Shown one piece after another: positions 23,470-33,169 of a stretch of DNA of 64,000 nt (the first letter of the stretch is position 1; every line of letters begins with the position of its first letter). This stretch comes from Lachnospiraceae bacterium. GTDB taxonomy: Bacteria; Bacillota; Clostridia; Lachnospirales; Lachnospiraceae. Made by a program: the position numbers and the translations under genes. The notes beneath the pieces are model-generated. The model saw nothing but the letters and a program-made list of their open reading frames with translations, was not told the DNA's origin and did no database searches. The stretch is from the NCBI GenBank assembly GCA_015057635.1, contig SVEB01000086.1, positions 1 through 64,000 on the forward strand, in the 5' to 3' direction.

Positions 23470-24954
23470 ATGAACTTAACAGAAAAAAACATGCAAAAGA
23501 CAAATAAACTGGTAATCAATACGATTATGTTTATTATTATTGCAGCCACTACTGGAAATACAGTGGGAGTATTTAAAGGGGAAAAAACAGTATTTACTAC
23601 ACTGTGCGTACTGACAATCGGTGTGGTCTCAGTTTTAAATATGCTGCATCTTTATAAGAAAAATCCAATTGATACGAAAATACGATATCATGCATTTATT
23701 GGATTCCTTATTATGTATTTATATACGATTTTTACTGCAACCCGTAATATCGTATTTATCTATATTATTCCGATTATGTATCTCTATACAATTTATTATG
23801 ATGTAAAGCTGATGAAACAGATCGCCATTGTCATGGCCATTTCCAATGTAGGAATGGTGGTAAGAATGTATTTCGTGCTTGGCATGACAGACAGCAATTC
23901 GGTTATGGGATATGTGGTACAGATCATCTCTGTAATTGTAATCTGTAATAACTGTGTTCTTACAACAAGGGTAACCAAACAGTTTAATACGGACAGCATC
24001 GATCAGATTATGGAAACAAGTGATAAACAGCAGGCCATCTTAACGGAAGTGCTGGGAATCGGAAACACACTGGAGAATCAGTCACAGGAAGTCCATTCCA
24101 TTGTTACGGACTTAAAGCAGTCAAGTGAACAGATGAGCAATACGATGGATGCAATGACAACGAGCATGCATAAAACATCGGAAGACATTCAGAATCAGAC
24201 AGTTCTTACAAAGAGCATTCAGAGTATTATTACAGAGACATCAAAAGAAGCAAAAGAAATGAATGAGATTTCCGGTCAGACAATTGAAAGAATGGATGAA
24301 GGTGTAAAGATTGTAGATAAGCTTACTAAGAATACAGAAGCAATCAATCAGAGCGGTAATGAAGTGGGAAAAGCGATGGCAGCTCTGAAGGAAAAGACAC
24401 TGGAAATCAATGATATTACAGAAACCATTACATCCATTGCGAAACATATCAATATCTTATCCTTAAATGCTTCTATTGAAAGTGCGAGAGCAGGGGAAGC
24501 AGGCAGAGGGTTTGCGGTAGTAGCTGGTGAGAGTGGAAATCTTGCAGCGCAGACAACCAATTCTATCGTACATATTGCTCAGATTATTGAGGAATTACAG
24601 GATATGATGAATCAGGCGACAGAATCCTTATATGAGTTCCAGGAACGCAATGATAGTCAGAATGAATTGATCCAGTCTACTGACGATATTTTTGCTCAGA
24701 GCATTCATAACATGAATGATGTAAATCAGAAGGTAGCGAGTGTATCAGCAAAGGTTGAACAGATTTTAGTTTCCAGCGACCGTATTATGGAAAGCACAGA
24801 AAGCATATCAAAGGAAAGCACCTATGCGATGTGCAATATTGAAAGCGCGATGGAAGCGGCAAGACTTAACTTAAGAAAAGTAGAAGAAACAAAAGAAGTT
24901 GCGGATAAACTGCTTGAGGTTTCCAACAGTCTTGAAAAGTACAACGATAAGTAA
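23470..24954 (+). CDS. Methyl-accepting chemotaxis protein with multi-helix membrane domain
   Basis: A 494-residue chemoreceptor. The N-terminal third (to about residue 180) has about six hydrophobic segments and no evident periplasmic sensor domain. There follows a long coiled-coil and the conserved signalling tip [31 protein letters not shown], which contacts CheA/CheW. In the usual tip the last part reads AVVAxEVRxLA; here it reads [16 protein letters not shown] at 23458-23465 supports the ATG at 23470; the upstream TTG is not needed. It probably senses an intramembrane or cytoplasmic cue. No other chemotaxis genes are adjacent. Confidence 0.9.
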   Translation: MNLTEKNMQKTNKLVINTIMFIIIAATTGNTVGVFKGEKTVFTTLCVLTIGVVSVLNMLHLYKKNPIDTKIRYHAFIGFLIMYLYTIFTATRNIVFIYIIPIMYLYTIYYDVKLMKQIAIVMAISNVGMVVRMYFVLGMTDSNSVMGYVVQIISVIVICNNCVLTTRVTKQFNTDSIDQIMETSDKQQAILTEVLGIGNTLENQSQEVHSIVTDLKQSSEQMSNTMDAMTTSMHKTSEDIQNQTVLTKSIQSIITETSKEAKEMNEISGQTIERMDEGVKIVDKLTKNTEAINQSGNEVGKAMAALKEKTLEINDITETITSIAKHINILSLNASIESARAGEAGRGFAVVAGESGNLAAQTTNSIVHIAQIIEELQDMMNQATESLYEFQERNDSQNELIQSTDDIFAQSIHNMNDVNQKVASVSAKVEQILVSSDRIMESTESISKESTYAMCNIESAMEAARLNLRKVEETKEVADKLLEVSNSLEKYNDK

Positions 24955-24981
24955 ACCAATCCGCAGATTATGTACAATTAG

Positions 24982-25036
24982 AACAGGCTCAAATGCTAAT
25001 GAGAAAATTCATGTTGGCATTTGGGCCTGTTTGTCT
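24982..25036 (+). terminator. Terminator-like hairpin after the chemoreceptor gene
   Basis: AACAGGC-CAAATGC-AA / TT-GCATTTG-GCCTGTT with a TGAGAAAATTCATG loop followed by a short T-rich tract. Confidence 0.65.
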
Positions 25037-25397
25037 AAAAATAGTAACAAAGAGGGCAGTAGAAGCGATTCAGGAGAACTCCCAGGAGATTGAAAAGAGT
25101 GCAAGCAATATTCAGGAGACAGATCAGAACTTTGAATATTTCCTATCCGTTCAGAATGATATGACAAATAAGATTCTGGAAGTGGATGAGACGATGAAGA
25201 AGTTTATTGAAGAGGCGGCCAATATGGAACAGTCCATTCAGAATCTGTTAGAGAAGAATGAGCAGAACGTTTTGGAAATCAAGGAAATTCAGAAAGCGGT
25301 TCAGGAAGTGGCTCATAAGTCCAAGGATATTGAGTCCGGCATCTCTTACATTGCCATTCAGACAGAGGATCTGCTTTCAGATGGAGGAATAAAATAG
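25037..25397 (+). pseudogene. Remnant of a chemoreceptor C-terminal coiled-coil
   Basis: The frame ending at 25397 encodes about 115 residues of helical, Glu/Gln/Lys-rich sequence (AVEAIQENSQEIEKSAS..., ending ISYIAIQTEDLLSDGGIK) of the kind found in the descending helix of methyl-accepting proteins. It lacks a ribosome site and its in-frame ATGs fall in the preceding terminator hairpin. It is probably the tail of a second, deleted receptor gene or a duplicated fragment of one like the gene just upstream, although the sequence is not a close copy of that gene's tail. Confidence 0.5.
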
Positions 25398-25461
25398 ATA
25401 AAAAGCCGGAACAAAAGCCAAGGCCCAGAACAGGCTGGAATGTTTGGCCGTATAAGCGCGT

Positions 25462-25533
25462 AAAACCCGCTGACTCTTTTGCTATCCTGATAAGAGGTAT
25501 TGTCGGATAGAAAAAAGGCAGAGGGTTTTATTT
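25462..25533. terminator. Long imperfect hairpin with T-run
   Basis: AAAACCC-CTG-CT-TTTT-CTATCC pairs with GGATAG-AAAA-AG-CAG-GGGTTTT across a 17-base loop and is followed by ATTTTT. It lies in the 317-bp gap 25398-25714, which holds nothing else recognisable. Confidence 0.6.
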
Positions 25534-25714
25534 TTAATAAGACAAGCATAGATAGGACCGGAAAAGGTGAATTTAGGGTTTTAAAATGAAAAATATATGG
25601 TATTATTTAGGTGGTACATATGGTTGCTTTTAATAAAGAAGGGGATGCCCTGAGTGCGTGAAGCTTTTGATACTAAAAATAGACAAAAAAATAAATGACA
25701 GGAAGGAAAACATC

Positions 25715-26266
25715 ATGGAATATCGTAAAATTCAGTTAGATGAGATGAAGAGAAGTATTTTTGATTCTTTTAAACGGCATCAGAAGGTAACAACATGCCG
25801 CCGTAAGATTGACGGGGAGTGGAAGTTAGTGAAGGATGAGTTTATTGATGAATGGAATCAGGAGGAATATGCATTTTTAGTAGAGTGCTTAAGAAATACG
25901 ATCAAGCAGGGTGGTGTGGTATATGGTGCATTTTCAGATGGCATCCTAAAAGGGTTTTGTTCAGTAGAAGGAGAATTCATCGGATCGAAGAAGCAGTATT
26001 TAGACCTGACAAGCATTCATGTATCGGAAGATGCAAGAGGAAAGGGAATCGGCAGAACACTGTTTTCGCTGGCGGCATCCTGGGCAAAAGAACATGGCGG
26101 CAAGAAACTTTATATATCCGCTCACTCTGCAATCGAGTCCCAGATGTTTTATGAAGCGATGGGATGTGTGGAGGCAGAGGAATATCAGGCAGAGCATGTG
26201 GAAATGGAACCTTGCGACTGTCAGTTAGAATATGTTTTAAGTGGGTCAGACGGTAATCATTGCTAG
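25715..26266 (+). CDS. GNAT-family N-acetyltransferase
   Basis: A 183-residue acetyltransferase. The acetyl-CoA-binding motif is VSEDARGKGIGRTLFSLA (residues about 108-125; the RGKGIG P-loop), preceded by a beta strand LDLTSIHV and followed by KLYISAHSAIESQMFYEAMGC, typical of GNAT motif B. The frame is open for 19 codons upstream, but AGGAAGG at 25700-25706 places the start at MEYRKIQ. The acceptor molecule is unknown. It is transcribed alone; the next gene is 100 bp away. Confidence 0.88.
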   Translation: MEYRKIQLDEMKRSIFDSFKRHQKVTTCRRKIDGEWKLVKDEFIDEWNQEEYAFLVECLRNTIKQGGVVYGAFSDGILKGFCSVEGEFIGSKKQYLDLTSIHVSEDARGKGIGRTLFSLAASWAKEHGGKKLYISAHSAIESQMFYEAMGCVEAEEYQAEHVEMEPCDCQLEYVLSGSDGNHC

Positions 26267-26368
26267 AAGAGTTTAAAAGAATACAAACGAAATAAAAAGT
26301 ATAAAGAGAAATACTGCTGTGGATTCAAAAAAGATTATAGAATGTAAAGGAAACAGAGGTGGAAGACT

Positions 26369-27043
26369 GTGCGTTACCAGTGTTTGATTGTAGATGATGA
26401 AAAGGAATTAGGACAGGCTACATGTGAGTATTTTGAGATGTTCGGCGTGACCGCAAAGCATGTCTTAAATGGAGCAGACTGCATGGAGGTGTTAGAAAAG
26501 GATGAAGTGAAGGTGCTTCTTTTAGATATTAACCTAGAAAAGGAAAGCGGTTTTACACTATGCAAGGAGATACGAAAACGGTACAGTCTGCCGATTCTGT
26601 TTATCAGTGCCAGACAGACCGATGATGATATTTTAATTGCACTCAATATCGGCGGGGATGATTACATCAAAAAGCCATATACGCTAAGTGTTTTATTGGC
26701 GAAGGTAAAGGTCATCCTAAAACGGATGGAGTCGGGCAGTAACCCTGCACCGCTGACCGACTGCGGCCTTAGTCTGGACGAAAAGGCAATGAAGGCTTAT
26801 GTAAATGGAAAAGAAGTGACGTTAAAGACAAAGGAATTCCGTCTCCTTTCCTATCTGTATCAGAGAAAGAATGAGGTGGTCAGCAAAAAAGATTTATTTG
26901 ACCATGTGTGGGGAGATGAATTCTTCAGTGACGGAACTTTAAATGTACATATCCGGAAGATTCGGGAGAAGATTGAGGAAAATCCAAATGAGCCAAAGTA
27001 TATTAAGACTATATGGGGAACGGGGTATCGTCTGGAGATATGA
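26369..27043 (+). CDS. OmpR/PhoB-family response regulator
   Basis: A 224-residue two-domain regulator: receiver domain with acidic pocket VDDEKE (D9-D10), phosphoacceptor D53 (LLLDINLEKESG), conserved ISARQTDDD and KKP lysine, followed by a winged-helix DNA-binding domain (residues about 128-224, ending YIKTIWGTGYRLEI). It starts at GTG with AGAGGTGG upstream. The sensor kinase follows immediately. It probably controls the ABC transporter genes at 28587-31705, where paired TTAAG(A/G)AT repeats lie upstream. Confidence 0.93.
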   Translation: MRYQCLIVDDEKELGQATCEYFEMFGVTAKHVLNGADCMEVLEKDEVKVLLLDINLEKESGFTLCKEIRKRYSLPILFISARQTDDDILIALNIGGDDYIKKPYTLSVLLAKVKVILKRMESGSNPAPLTDCGLSLDEKAMKAYVNGKEVTLKTKEFRLLSYLYQRKNEVVSKKDLFDHVWGDEFFSDGTLNVHIRKIREKIEENPNEPKYIKTIWGTGYRLEI

Positions 27044-27045
27044 AG

Positions 27046-28380
27046 ATGAAACGATGGATTTTACTATTTAATGCAGTTATCCTCGCATGCATGCTGTACG
27101 GAGCAGGGAAGATAAGCGCCCTTACCTACGAAGCCTGCGATATCACGAAGGTGAATGACCGCTTTGAACAGGCAAAGGATGGTCTTAGCGCCGGTTTAAA
27201 CCGGTCTGATCTGGAAGCGGATTATGGCTGTCACATTATCCTGATGGAAGATAAAGATTACATGCAGGAGTATTATCATGCAATTCGAAATGGAGACCTG
27301 CTTCTTGATTATTTTGCAGAAAATAAGGGAGAAGGAAATCAGGGGAATCTGCTTGGGAAGATCATTTTCTCAAGGGAAGAGGACAGCTTTTTAACAGGCA
27401 AGCGGAATATGATAGTTCTCCTTATTGCAGTATTAGCTATTTCGATGGCAGGCGTGAATCTATTGTGTTATGTGCTGTATCGTCAGATTATCCGTCCGTT
27501 TAAGCGGCTGGAACGATTTGCGAAAAATATTGCAGTGGGTGATCTGGATGCACCGCTACGGATTGAAAAACAAAATTACTTTGGAGCATTTACCGAAAGC
27601 TTTGATATTATGCGGGCCGAATTAAAGAAAGCAAGAGACGGGGAGGAAAAAGCCAATAAGAGCAAGAAAGAGCTGGTTGCTTCCCTGTCTCATGATATCA
27701 AAACGCCGGTCGCTACCATTAAGGCATTATGTGAAGTGTTAGAAGTAAAGCTAAGCCGGGAATCACAGAATTATTTAGAGTCAGAAGGAAAATGGAGACA
27801 AGATCAGGCAGAGCAGCACAAAAAAGAGCAGGATCTCTGCTATCAGAAAATTGTTACGATAGAAAAGAAAGCGGATGTCATCGATCAGCTGATCAACAAC
27901 ATGTTTCATGTCACCTTACAGGAATTAAGCGTCTTAAAAGTAAACGCAGAAGAGCATCCAAGCACCATTTTAGGAGATATTATTGCGGATTCTGATTATG
28001 AAAAGAAAGTGCGGATACATGGGAAGATTCCAGGGTGTCTGATTATGGCGGATCCTCTTAGACTAAGTCAGGTCATCGACAATATACTTGGAAACTCCTA
28101 TAAGTATGCGAAGACACCGATTGATATTTATGCGGAACAGACGAAGGATTATTTAAATCTGATTATAAAGGACTATGGCAATAACATTGAGGAAACGGAT
28201 ATCGCTCTTGTATGTGAAAAGTTTTACCGCGGATCGAATGTTGCGAACACGCATATCGAAGGTTCCGGCTTAGGACTTTACCTGGCAAAGCAATTTATGG
28301 AGGGGATGGAAGGCGCCATAACTTGTGAAGCGGACAGCGGATTTAAAGTAACCTTGTCTCTAAAAAAGGCAGGAAGATAG
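27046..28380 (+). CDS. Sensor histidine kinase, partner of the preceding regulator
   Basis: A 444-residue membrane kinase: one N-terminal helix (residues 4-25), an extracytoplasmic segment of about 95 residues, a second helix (122-145), HAMP linker, dimerisation/phosphoacceptor helix with H216 (SLSHDIKTPVATIK), and ATPase domain with N-box (DNILGNSYKYAKT), DYGNNI and GSGLGLYLAKQ. Two in-frame ATGs are possible: 27040 overlaps the previous stop, but GGAG spacing favours 27046. The sizeable outer loop differs from the loop-less BceS-type kinases, so it may sense its ligand directly. Confidence 0.92.
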   Translation: MKRWILLFNAVILACMLYGAGKISALTYEACDITKVNDRFEQAKDGLSAGLNRSDLEADYGCHIILMEDKDYMQEYYHAIRNGDLLLDYFAENKGEGNQGNLLGKIIFSREEDSFLTGKRNMIVLLIAVLAISMAGVNLLCYVLYRQIIRPFKRLERFAKNIAVGDLDAPLRIEKQNYFGAFTESFDIMRAELKKARDGEEKANKSKKELVASLSHDIKTPVATIKALCEVLEVKLSRESQNYLESEGKWRQDQAEQHKKEQDLCYQKIVTIEKKADVIDQLINNMFHVTLQELSVLKVNAEEHPSTILGDIIADSDYEKKVRIHGKIPGCLIMADPLRLSQVIDNILGNSYKYAKTPIDIYAEQTKDYLNLIIKDYGNNIEETDIALVCEKFYRGSNVANTHIEGSGLGLYLAKQFMEGMEGAITCEADSGFKVTLSLKKAGR

Positions 28381-28441
28381 GTAGGAAATGAGAATATATC
28401 TCTTAGAAACTTTCCGATTTCACAGATTTAAAATACAAGAT

Positions 28442-28460
28442 TTAAGAATCAGTTAAGGAT
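28442..28460 (+). promoter_or_regulatory. Direct repeat TTAAGAAT / TTAAGGAT, candidate response-regulator site
   Basis: TTAAGAAT at 28442-28449 and TTAAGGAT at 28453-28460 have an 11-bp period (one helical turn), a layout typical of OmpR-family sites. A weaker TTAAAAT lies at 28428. A TATAAT at 28502-28507 follows. Located between the kinase gene and the ABC transporter genes. Confidence 0.45.
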
Positions 28461-28507
28461 TTAATAAGGGATAGGAAAAGACCTGTTAAGAAGGCAGCGT
28501 TTATAAT

Positions 28508-28540
28508 AAGGGTGTGTTAAGGGAAACACATCCTTTTTCT
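28508..28540 (+). terminator. Terminator or attenuator hairpin
   Basis: AAGGgTGTGTT / AACACATCCTT stem followed by TTTCTTTT, about 50 bp before the ABC ATPase gene. It sits downstream of the TATAAT at 28502, so it either ends the two-component transcript or attenuates the ABC transcript. Confidence 0.55.
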
Positions 28541-28586
28541 TTTAGGAAAGGGGTGACCCGATAAGAAATCATGGAGGAGTAAGAAG

Positions 28587-29345
28587 ATGGAACAAACGGT
28601 ATTAGAAGCAAAGGATTTATGTAAGACCTATTCCAATGGAAAAGTGATGCAGCATGTGCTGAAAAACCTGAATATACAGATAAAAGAAGGAGATTTCACC
28701 GTTATCATGGGAAGCTCCGGATCCGGAAAGTCCACATTATTATATGCGCTGTCAGGAATGGATACGCCAACATTAGGTGAGGTAAGATTTCATAAGGAGA
28801 ATATCACATCCTACAGCAATGACCAGCTTGCTATTTTTCGTAGAAAGCACTGCGGATTTGTATTCCAGCAGATGTATCTGAATGATACGATGAGTGTGTT
28901 AGACAACATTCTGATCTGTGGCCTTTTAGTACAGAAAAATAAGAGAGAAGTAATCCGTTATGCAAAAGAGCTGCTTGCGAAGGTGGGCTTGAATGAAGAA
29001 TGCTATCATAAATTCCCGACCCAGTTATCCGGCGGGGAAGCACAGAGAGTGGCAATCGTAAGGGCGCTTATTAACCAACCGGAGATCATCTTTGCAGATG
29101 AGCCGACCGGAGCCTTGAACTCCACCAATGCAGTGCATGTGCTGGATGTTATGACGAAATTAAATGAAGACGGCCAGAGCATCGTTATGGTGACTCATGA
29201 TATGAAGACCGCAAGAAGGGCAAACCGTATTCTGTATCTGAAAGATGGTGTGATTGTGGATGAACTTCTGCTTGGGGCATATGTAAAAGATGATCCGAAA
29301 CGTCACCAGGATCTGCGTGACTTTCTGTTAAGAATGGGGTGGTAG
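28587..29345 (+). CDS. ABC transporter ATPase, MacB/BceA-type
   Basis: A 252-residue ATPase: Walker A GSSGSGKST (residues about 42-50), Q-loop FVFQQMYLN, signature LSGGEAQRV, Walker B IIFADEPTGAL and H-loop VMVTHDMKT. The FADEPTGALNS motif is typical of the MacB/LolD/BceA group that powers FtsX-type permeases. GGAGTAAGAAG precedes the ATG. The permease gene starts two bases after its stop codon. Next to a two-component system this arrangement usually serves export of, or resistance to, peptides acting on the cell envelope. Confidence 0.93.
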   Translation: MEQTVLEAKDLCKTYSNGKVMQHVLKNLNIQIKEGDFTVIMGSSGSGKSTLLYALSGMDTPTLGEVRFHKENITSYSNDQLAIFRRKHCGFVFQQMYLNDTMSVLDNILICGLLVQKNKREVIRYAKELLAKVGLNEECYHKFPTQLSGGEAQRVAIVRALINQPEIIFADEPTGALNSTNAVHVLDVMTKLNEDGQSIVMVTHDMKTARRANRILYLKDGVIVDELLLGAYVKDDPKRHQDLRDFLLRMGW

Positions 29346-29347
29346 TC

Positions 29348-31705
29348 ATGAAACAGTTTATGATTGCAAGAAGCAATATGAAAAAGAATGTCAGTGCAAC
29401 AATTACATTATGTATTCTGATCTGCATTGCATCCTTTCTTTTATACACCGGAAGTTCCGTGTTATTTCATCTCGGCGGATTTTTAGATGAGAAGAATGAA
29501 AGCTTTAATGGACCGGATTTTATCGCAGGCGTTCCATTAGAAAAGAAAGAGTCGGTATCAGAACTGATTGAAGAGATGGATGGATATGAAAGCATGGAAA
29601 CAGAGGATGCCATCTTAAAGGATGGTTGTGGATTCCGCAATATAACCCAAAATGAAAAAAAACAGATAATGGGCTTTTTGTGTTTCAATGCAGATACGGT
29701 CAGGGAAAAGGGAACATTCCGAATCATCGACGAAGGAAGCGAGAAAAAAGAAAACTCGATCATTCTTCCGTATGCGATGAAAAGCGGATCCGGATATGAG
29801 ACCGGAGATCTGGTGGAGATTGGGTCCGATGGAGTAGTAAAGATATATGAAGTCTATGGATTCGCAGAAGATGTCGTATTCTCAAGTCCAAGCAATTTAA
29901 GTTATTACAAATGTTTTGTGTATGATGACATGTTTCATGACTTAATGCAGGAAGAGCGGGAAACAAACAAAATCACCTATATGAAGATAAAGCTTAAGGA
30001 TGGTTTTTCCTCCTCTGATTTTGATGATGCCTTTGTAAAGGAGACATCCACCCGGTTTAAACAGGATTCCTGGATGTTTCTTGGGTTAAATTATGAAACG
30101 ATGAAAACAGGGGCAGCCGCAACCTTGAATGTGATCATGGCGCTGTTAGTGGTATTCTCGGTTATCATTCTTGTTATCGCTATGGTCGTGATCCGTTTTA
30201 CGATCGTGATGCATATTGAGGAGAATATACGGAATATCGGTTCCTTAGAGGCAATGGGCTTTACAAACGGTCTGATCCGCCAGGCTTTTGTTATTCAGTT
30301 TGCTGGCATCACCGTATTATCGTATTTGGTCGGATTACTGATTGCTCTTTGTAACAGCGGATGGATCGCCGGCATTATTTCTTCCGCTATCGGATTAAAA
30401 TGGATTAGCAGCCCGGATCTTCTCGTGGCAGGATTAGGGCTTATCGTAACCGTAGTTTTAATCCTTTCCATTACCATTCAAGCAACCAGAAAGGTTAAGA
30501 AGATAACACCGATCGCTGCACTTCGAAGCGGCATTCATACCCATAATTTTAAGAAGAACCATCTGCCGTACGATACGGTCAATCTTCCATTTACCCTTCA
30601 TACCGGATTAAAAGGGATGTTTCAGAATAAAAGACAGAATATCGCTATCGGCATCATATCACTGATGCTTGCGTTCGTCAGCATTTTCTCGGCGACGATC
30701 TACTATAACTTCGTGGTGGAGCCATCGGCATTCCTAAGGATCATCGGCATGGAAAAAGGACAGATCATAGTGACCTATGAAGGAGAAAAACCGGAAGAAG
30801 CAAAACAGCAGATTGCAGGATTAGACGGGGTGAAGAAAGTCCTTCCTTATGCAACGCATAACAGAACCCTGCAGTTTGGTGAAAAAGAAGCATCTACCGG
30901 ATTTATCGTCTGCGCAGATTATGATCAGGTAGAAATACAGACTATTTATCAGGGAAGATATCCGGTTCATGATAACGAGATTGCAGTCAGCAACGTGATC
31001 TTAAAGAAATTAGGAGCCAAGATCGGAGATGTGATCAGCTTAAAAGGAGAAGGAACTACAACGGATTATCTCGTAGTCGGTATGACCGAGCATATCAATC
31101 AGTTAGGACAGTCCGCATCTATCACAGTAGACGGCATGAAGCGTGCGGAGGCGGATTATCAGGCAAACAACTGGTATGTCTATCTGGAAAATGAAAAAGA
31201 TACGGAACGTTATATGGATCAGATCACAGACCTTCTTTCCGAAGATGTGAAACTGATGAATTTAGAGGAGACATTTATAACCACACTGCAAACAATCGTG
31301 CAGGCAGTCACTGCCATCTGCGGATTATTCGGTGTCATCTGTGCAGCAGTTGTAGTACTGATTCTATTCTTCTTAGTAAAAGTAAAATTATTAAAAGAGC
31401 GTACCACAATCGGAATTCAAAAGGCGCTTGGCTTTACAACAAAGCAGCTGATCGCTCATAACATCTTAAGCTTCATACCGGTTGTATTTGCGGGCGTGGC
31501 AGCAGGAGCCGTACTGGCCGTCTTCCTTGTAGATCCGTTAACGGTTATGATGTTTTCCATAGCAGGAGTGGAAAGCTGTGAACTTCTGATCTTTCCTGCA
31601 ATTGTAGCAGGTGTCGCAGTCATTCTGATTGTCTTGGCACTCCTTACCATAACCGGCGTATCCGCAAGAATCCGCCGCATCAAACCAAGAGAATTATTCT
31701 TATAA
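29348..31705 (+). CDS. FtsX-like ABC permease (MacB/BceB-like)
   Basis: A 785-residue membrane protein: one N-terminal helix (residues about 16-38), a large outer domain, three helices (about 255-380) forming the first FtsX domain, another helix around 435, a second outer domain and three C-terminal helices (about 650-770). This duplicated FtsX layout fits a mechanotransmission-type transporter rather than a channel. A GTG in frame at 29339 overlaps the ATPase gene; the ATG at 29348 is the natural start. It functions with the upstream ATPase. The inducing or transported compound is unknown; antimicrobial peptides or bacitracin-like compounds are likely from family precedent. Confidence 0.9.
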   Translation: MKQFMIARSNMKKNVSATITLCILICIASFLLYTGSSVLFHLGGFLDEKNESFNGPDFIAGVPLEKKESVSELIEEMDGYESMETEDAILKDGCGFRNITQNEKKQIMGFLCFNADTVREKGTFRIIDEGSEKKENSIILPYAMKSGSGYETGDLVEIGSDGVVKIYEVYGFAEDVVFSSPSNLSYYKCFVYDDMFHDLMQEERETNKITYMKIKLKDGFSSSDFDDAFVKETSTRFKQDSWMFLGLNYETMKTGAAATLNVIMALLVVFSVIILVIAMVVIRFTIVMHIEENIRNIGSLEAMGFTNGLIRQAFVIQFAGITVLSYLVGLLIALCNSGWIAGIISSAIGLKWISSPDLLVAGLGLIVTVVLILSITIQATRKVKKITPIAALRSGIHTHNFKKNHLPYDTVNLPFTLHTGLKGMFQNKRQNIAIGIISLMLAFVSIFSATIYYNFVVEPSAFLRIIGMEKGQIIVTYEGEKPEEAKQQIAGLDGVKKVLPYATHNRTLQFGEKEASTGFIVCADYDQVEIQTIYQGRYPVHDNEIAVSNVILKKLGAKIGDVISLKGEGTTTDYLVVGMTEHINQLGQSASITVDGMKRAEADYQANNWYVYLENEKDTERYMDQITDLLSEDVKLMNLEETFITTLQTIVQAVTAICGLFGVICAAVVVLILFFLVKVKLLKERTTIGIQKALGFTTKQLIAHNILSFIPVVFAGVAAGAVLAVFLVDPLTVMMFSIAGVESCELLIFPAIVAGVAVILIVLALLTITGVSARIRRIKPRELFL

Positions 31706-31734
31706 ATTATTTTAAGAAAAGAATGATCCTTACA

Positions 31735-31790
31735 AAAAACTGCCGGAAAGACAATGTATTAGAATTAGCATTGTCTTTCCGGCAGTTTTT
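31735..31790. terminator. Very strong bidirectional terminator
   Basis: A perfect 22-bp stem AAAAACTGCCGGAAAGAC-AATG / CATT-GTCTTTCCGGCAGTTTTT with a 12-base loop, after the ABC permease gene. Confidence 0.9.
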
Positions 31791-31903
31791 GGTCGTGTTC
31801 TGGCATGGCATACTTTTAGCAAAGAAAAATAATTTTTTAACTTGAAATCAGGCCTTTCCTTTTTTATACTCAAAGAAAAGGATAAAAAAGGAAGGAAAGG
31901 ACA

Positions 31904-32890
31904 ATGAAACAGAATCAATCGCCCAAGCGTAAGAAAAAAGCTCTGATCATCGTGTTAGTGATGGTGGTTGTTTTAGCAGGCTTAGGATTAGGAGTAAGTT
32001 ACTTTTTCGGAAGTCAGGCAGCAGCTGCTATGGTAATGCAGAATGATGGGAAAGACACAACACAAGCAAGCATCGATCAGCTTGCAGAATGGGGATATGA
32101 CGTAAAGGAATATGCCAAGGAAACATTTGAAAGCACCTATCACGGAACCGAATTTATGGTAACTGCAGAAGATGGAGTTACAGTATATGGGACGTACTAT
32201 AATCCGGAATCACTCACTGATTCTGACTTAGTCATTCTGATTCACGGGGCAGGCGGAGACCGCATTAGTATGGAGCCGCTAGCCAAGATGTATCTGACCA
32301 ATGGCTATCAGGTCATTGCCTACGATCAGAGAGATTCCGGCCAGTCCACAGAAGAACTAGTAACCTTTGGCTATTTAGAACAACGTGACTTAAAAGCTGT
32401 TGTAGAATATGCGAAAACCCAGACATCCGGTCAGATCATCCTCCACGGCCAGTCTATGGGAGCTGCAACTGCAGCCCTTTATGCTTCTACCGATCATGGA
32501 AATGAAAACATCGCTGCTGTAATCCTAGACTCTGCTTATTCCTCCATGGAAGAACTCTTCCTTAGCGTATGGCATGAGATGGAAGAAAGCAAAAGCATTC
32601 CGGACTCTTACATGACTTGGTGCACCAACTGGTACCTGTCCTGGAATTATCACTTTGACTTTCATGATGTTGATATCGTAAAGGAATCTCCATCAAACAA
32701 AGTCAGTACCCTCGTAATCGAAAGCGCCAAAGACATCTTAGCGCTCCCGGAACAGGTTGAACAGATCTACGCCGCCATCGGCGCCACCAAAAAACAGCTC
32801 TGGATCGTCAATTCCGCCCATATCGAAGGCTATGTCGACCACCCACAGGAATACCAGGAAAAAGTTTTAACTTTCATAAAATCCAATTAA
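31904..32890 (+). CDS. Membrane-anchored alpha/beta hydrolase
   Basis: A 328-residue protein with a basic N-terminus and one hydrophobic helix (residues 13-35; anchor or uncleaved signal), then an alpha/beta hydrolase fold: oxyanion segment ILIHGAGGDR (about 111-120), nucleophile elbow GQSMG with Ser184, Asp in VIESAKDILALPEQ and His in SAHIEGYVDHP. It resembles the serine aminopeptidase S33/DUF1749-like esterases. The substrate is unknown and the catalytic domain is probably extracellular. GGAAGGAAAGG precedes the ATG. A palindrome of the dispersed family follows between it and the convergent peptidase gene. Confidence 0.88.
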   Translation: MKQNQSPKRKKKALIIVLVMVVVLAGLGLGVSYFFGSQAAAAMVMQNDGKDTTQASIDQLAEWGYDVKEYAKETFESTYHGTEFMVTAEDGVTVYGTYYNPESLTDSDLVILIHGAGGDRISMEPLAKMYLTNGYQVIAYDQRDSGQSTEELVTFGYLEQRDLKAVVEYAKTQTSGQIILHGQSMGAATAALYASTDHGNENIAAVILDSAYSSMEELFLSVWHEMEESKSIPDSYMTWCTNWYLSWNYHFDFHDVDIVKESPSNKVSTLVIESAKDILALPEQVEQIYAAIGATKKQLWIVNSAHIEGYVDHPQEYQEKVLTFIKSN

Positions 32891-33028
32891 CCCAATACAT
32901 AGCTCTAACTCCACCCTTATCTTTTTAACTTCTCGTTAAGCCATCCGATAAAGTATACTTCTGTGCTCTAACCTATCACATCTTAGTCTATCAGCATGAC
33001 AGCTATCCGATCAGTCATTGGTAAATAA

Positions 33029-33153
33029 GAGAGCCATAAAGCCGGGAGCAGGCGGTGGCTGGTGGGATTTTAGTTCCGGAATGTCCGGCTCATGACGAAC
33101 ATTTGGAACTGAAATCATCCCAGCTGCCGCCAGCTCCCGGTTTTATGGCTCTC
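33029..33153. repeat. Long palindrome family, copy B (truncated; between convergent genes)
   Basis: The outer stem starting GAGAGCCATAAA-CCGGGAGC-GGCGG-GCTGG pairs with its near-perfect complement ending GCTCCCGG-TTTATGGCTCTC. The apex keeps only one side of the conserved middle block (GTTCCGGAATGTCCGG then CTCATGACGAAC, 33073-33100); the inner stem and CAGACAG cap are missing. Same orientation as copy D. It sits exactly between the convergent hydrolase and S9 peptidase genes. The rest of the 279-bp gap holds nothing recognisable. Confidence 0.82.
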
Positions 33154-33169
33154 GTATACCTCATCCTAC

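Noticed and set aside
25462-25533. Possible sixth member of the palindrome family
   Set aside because: It is a long hairpin but has neither the CAGACAG cap nor the middle block; treated as an ordinary terminator.
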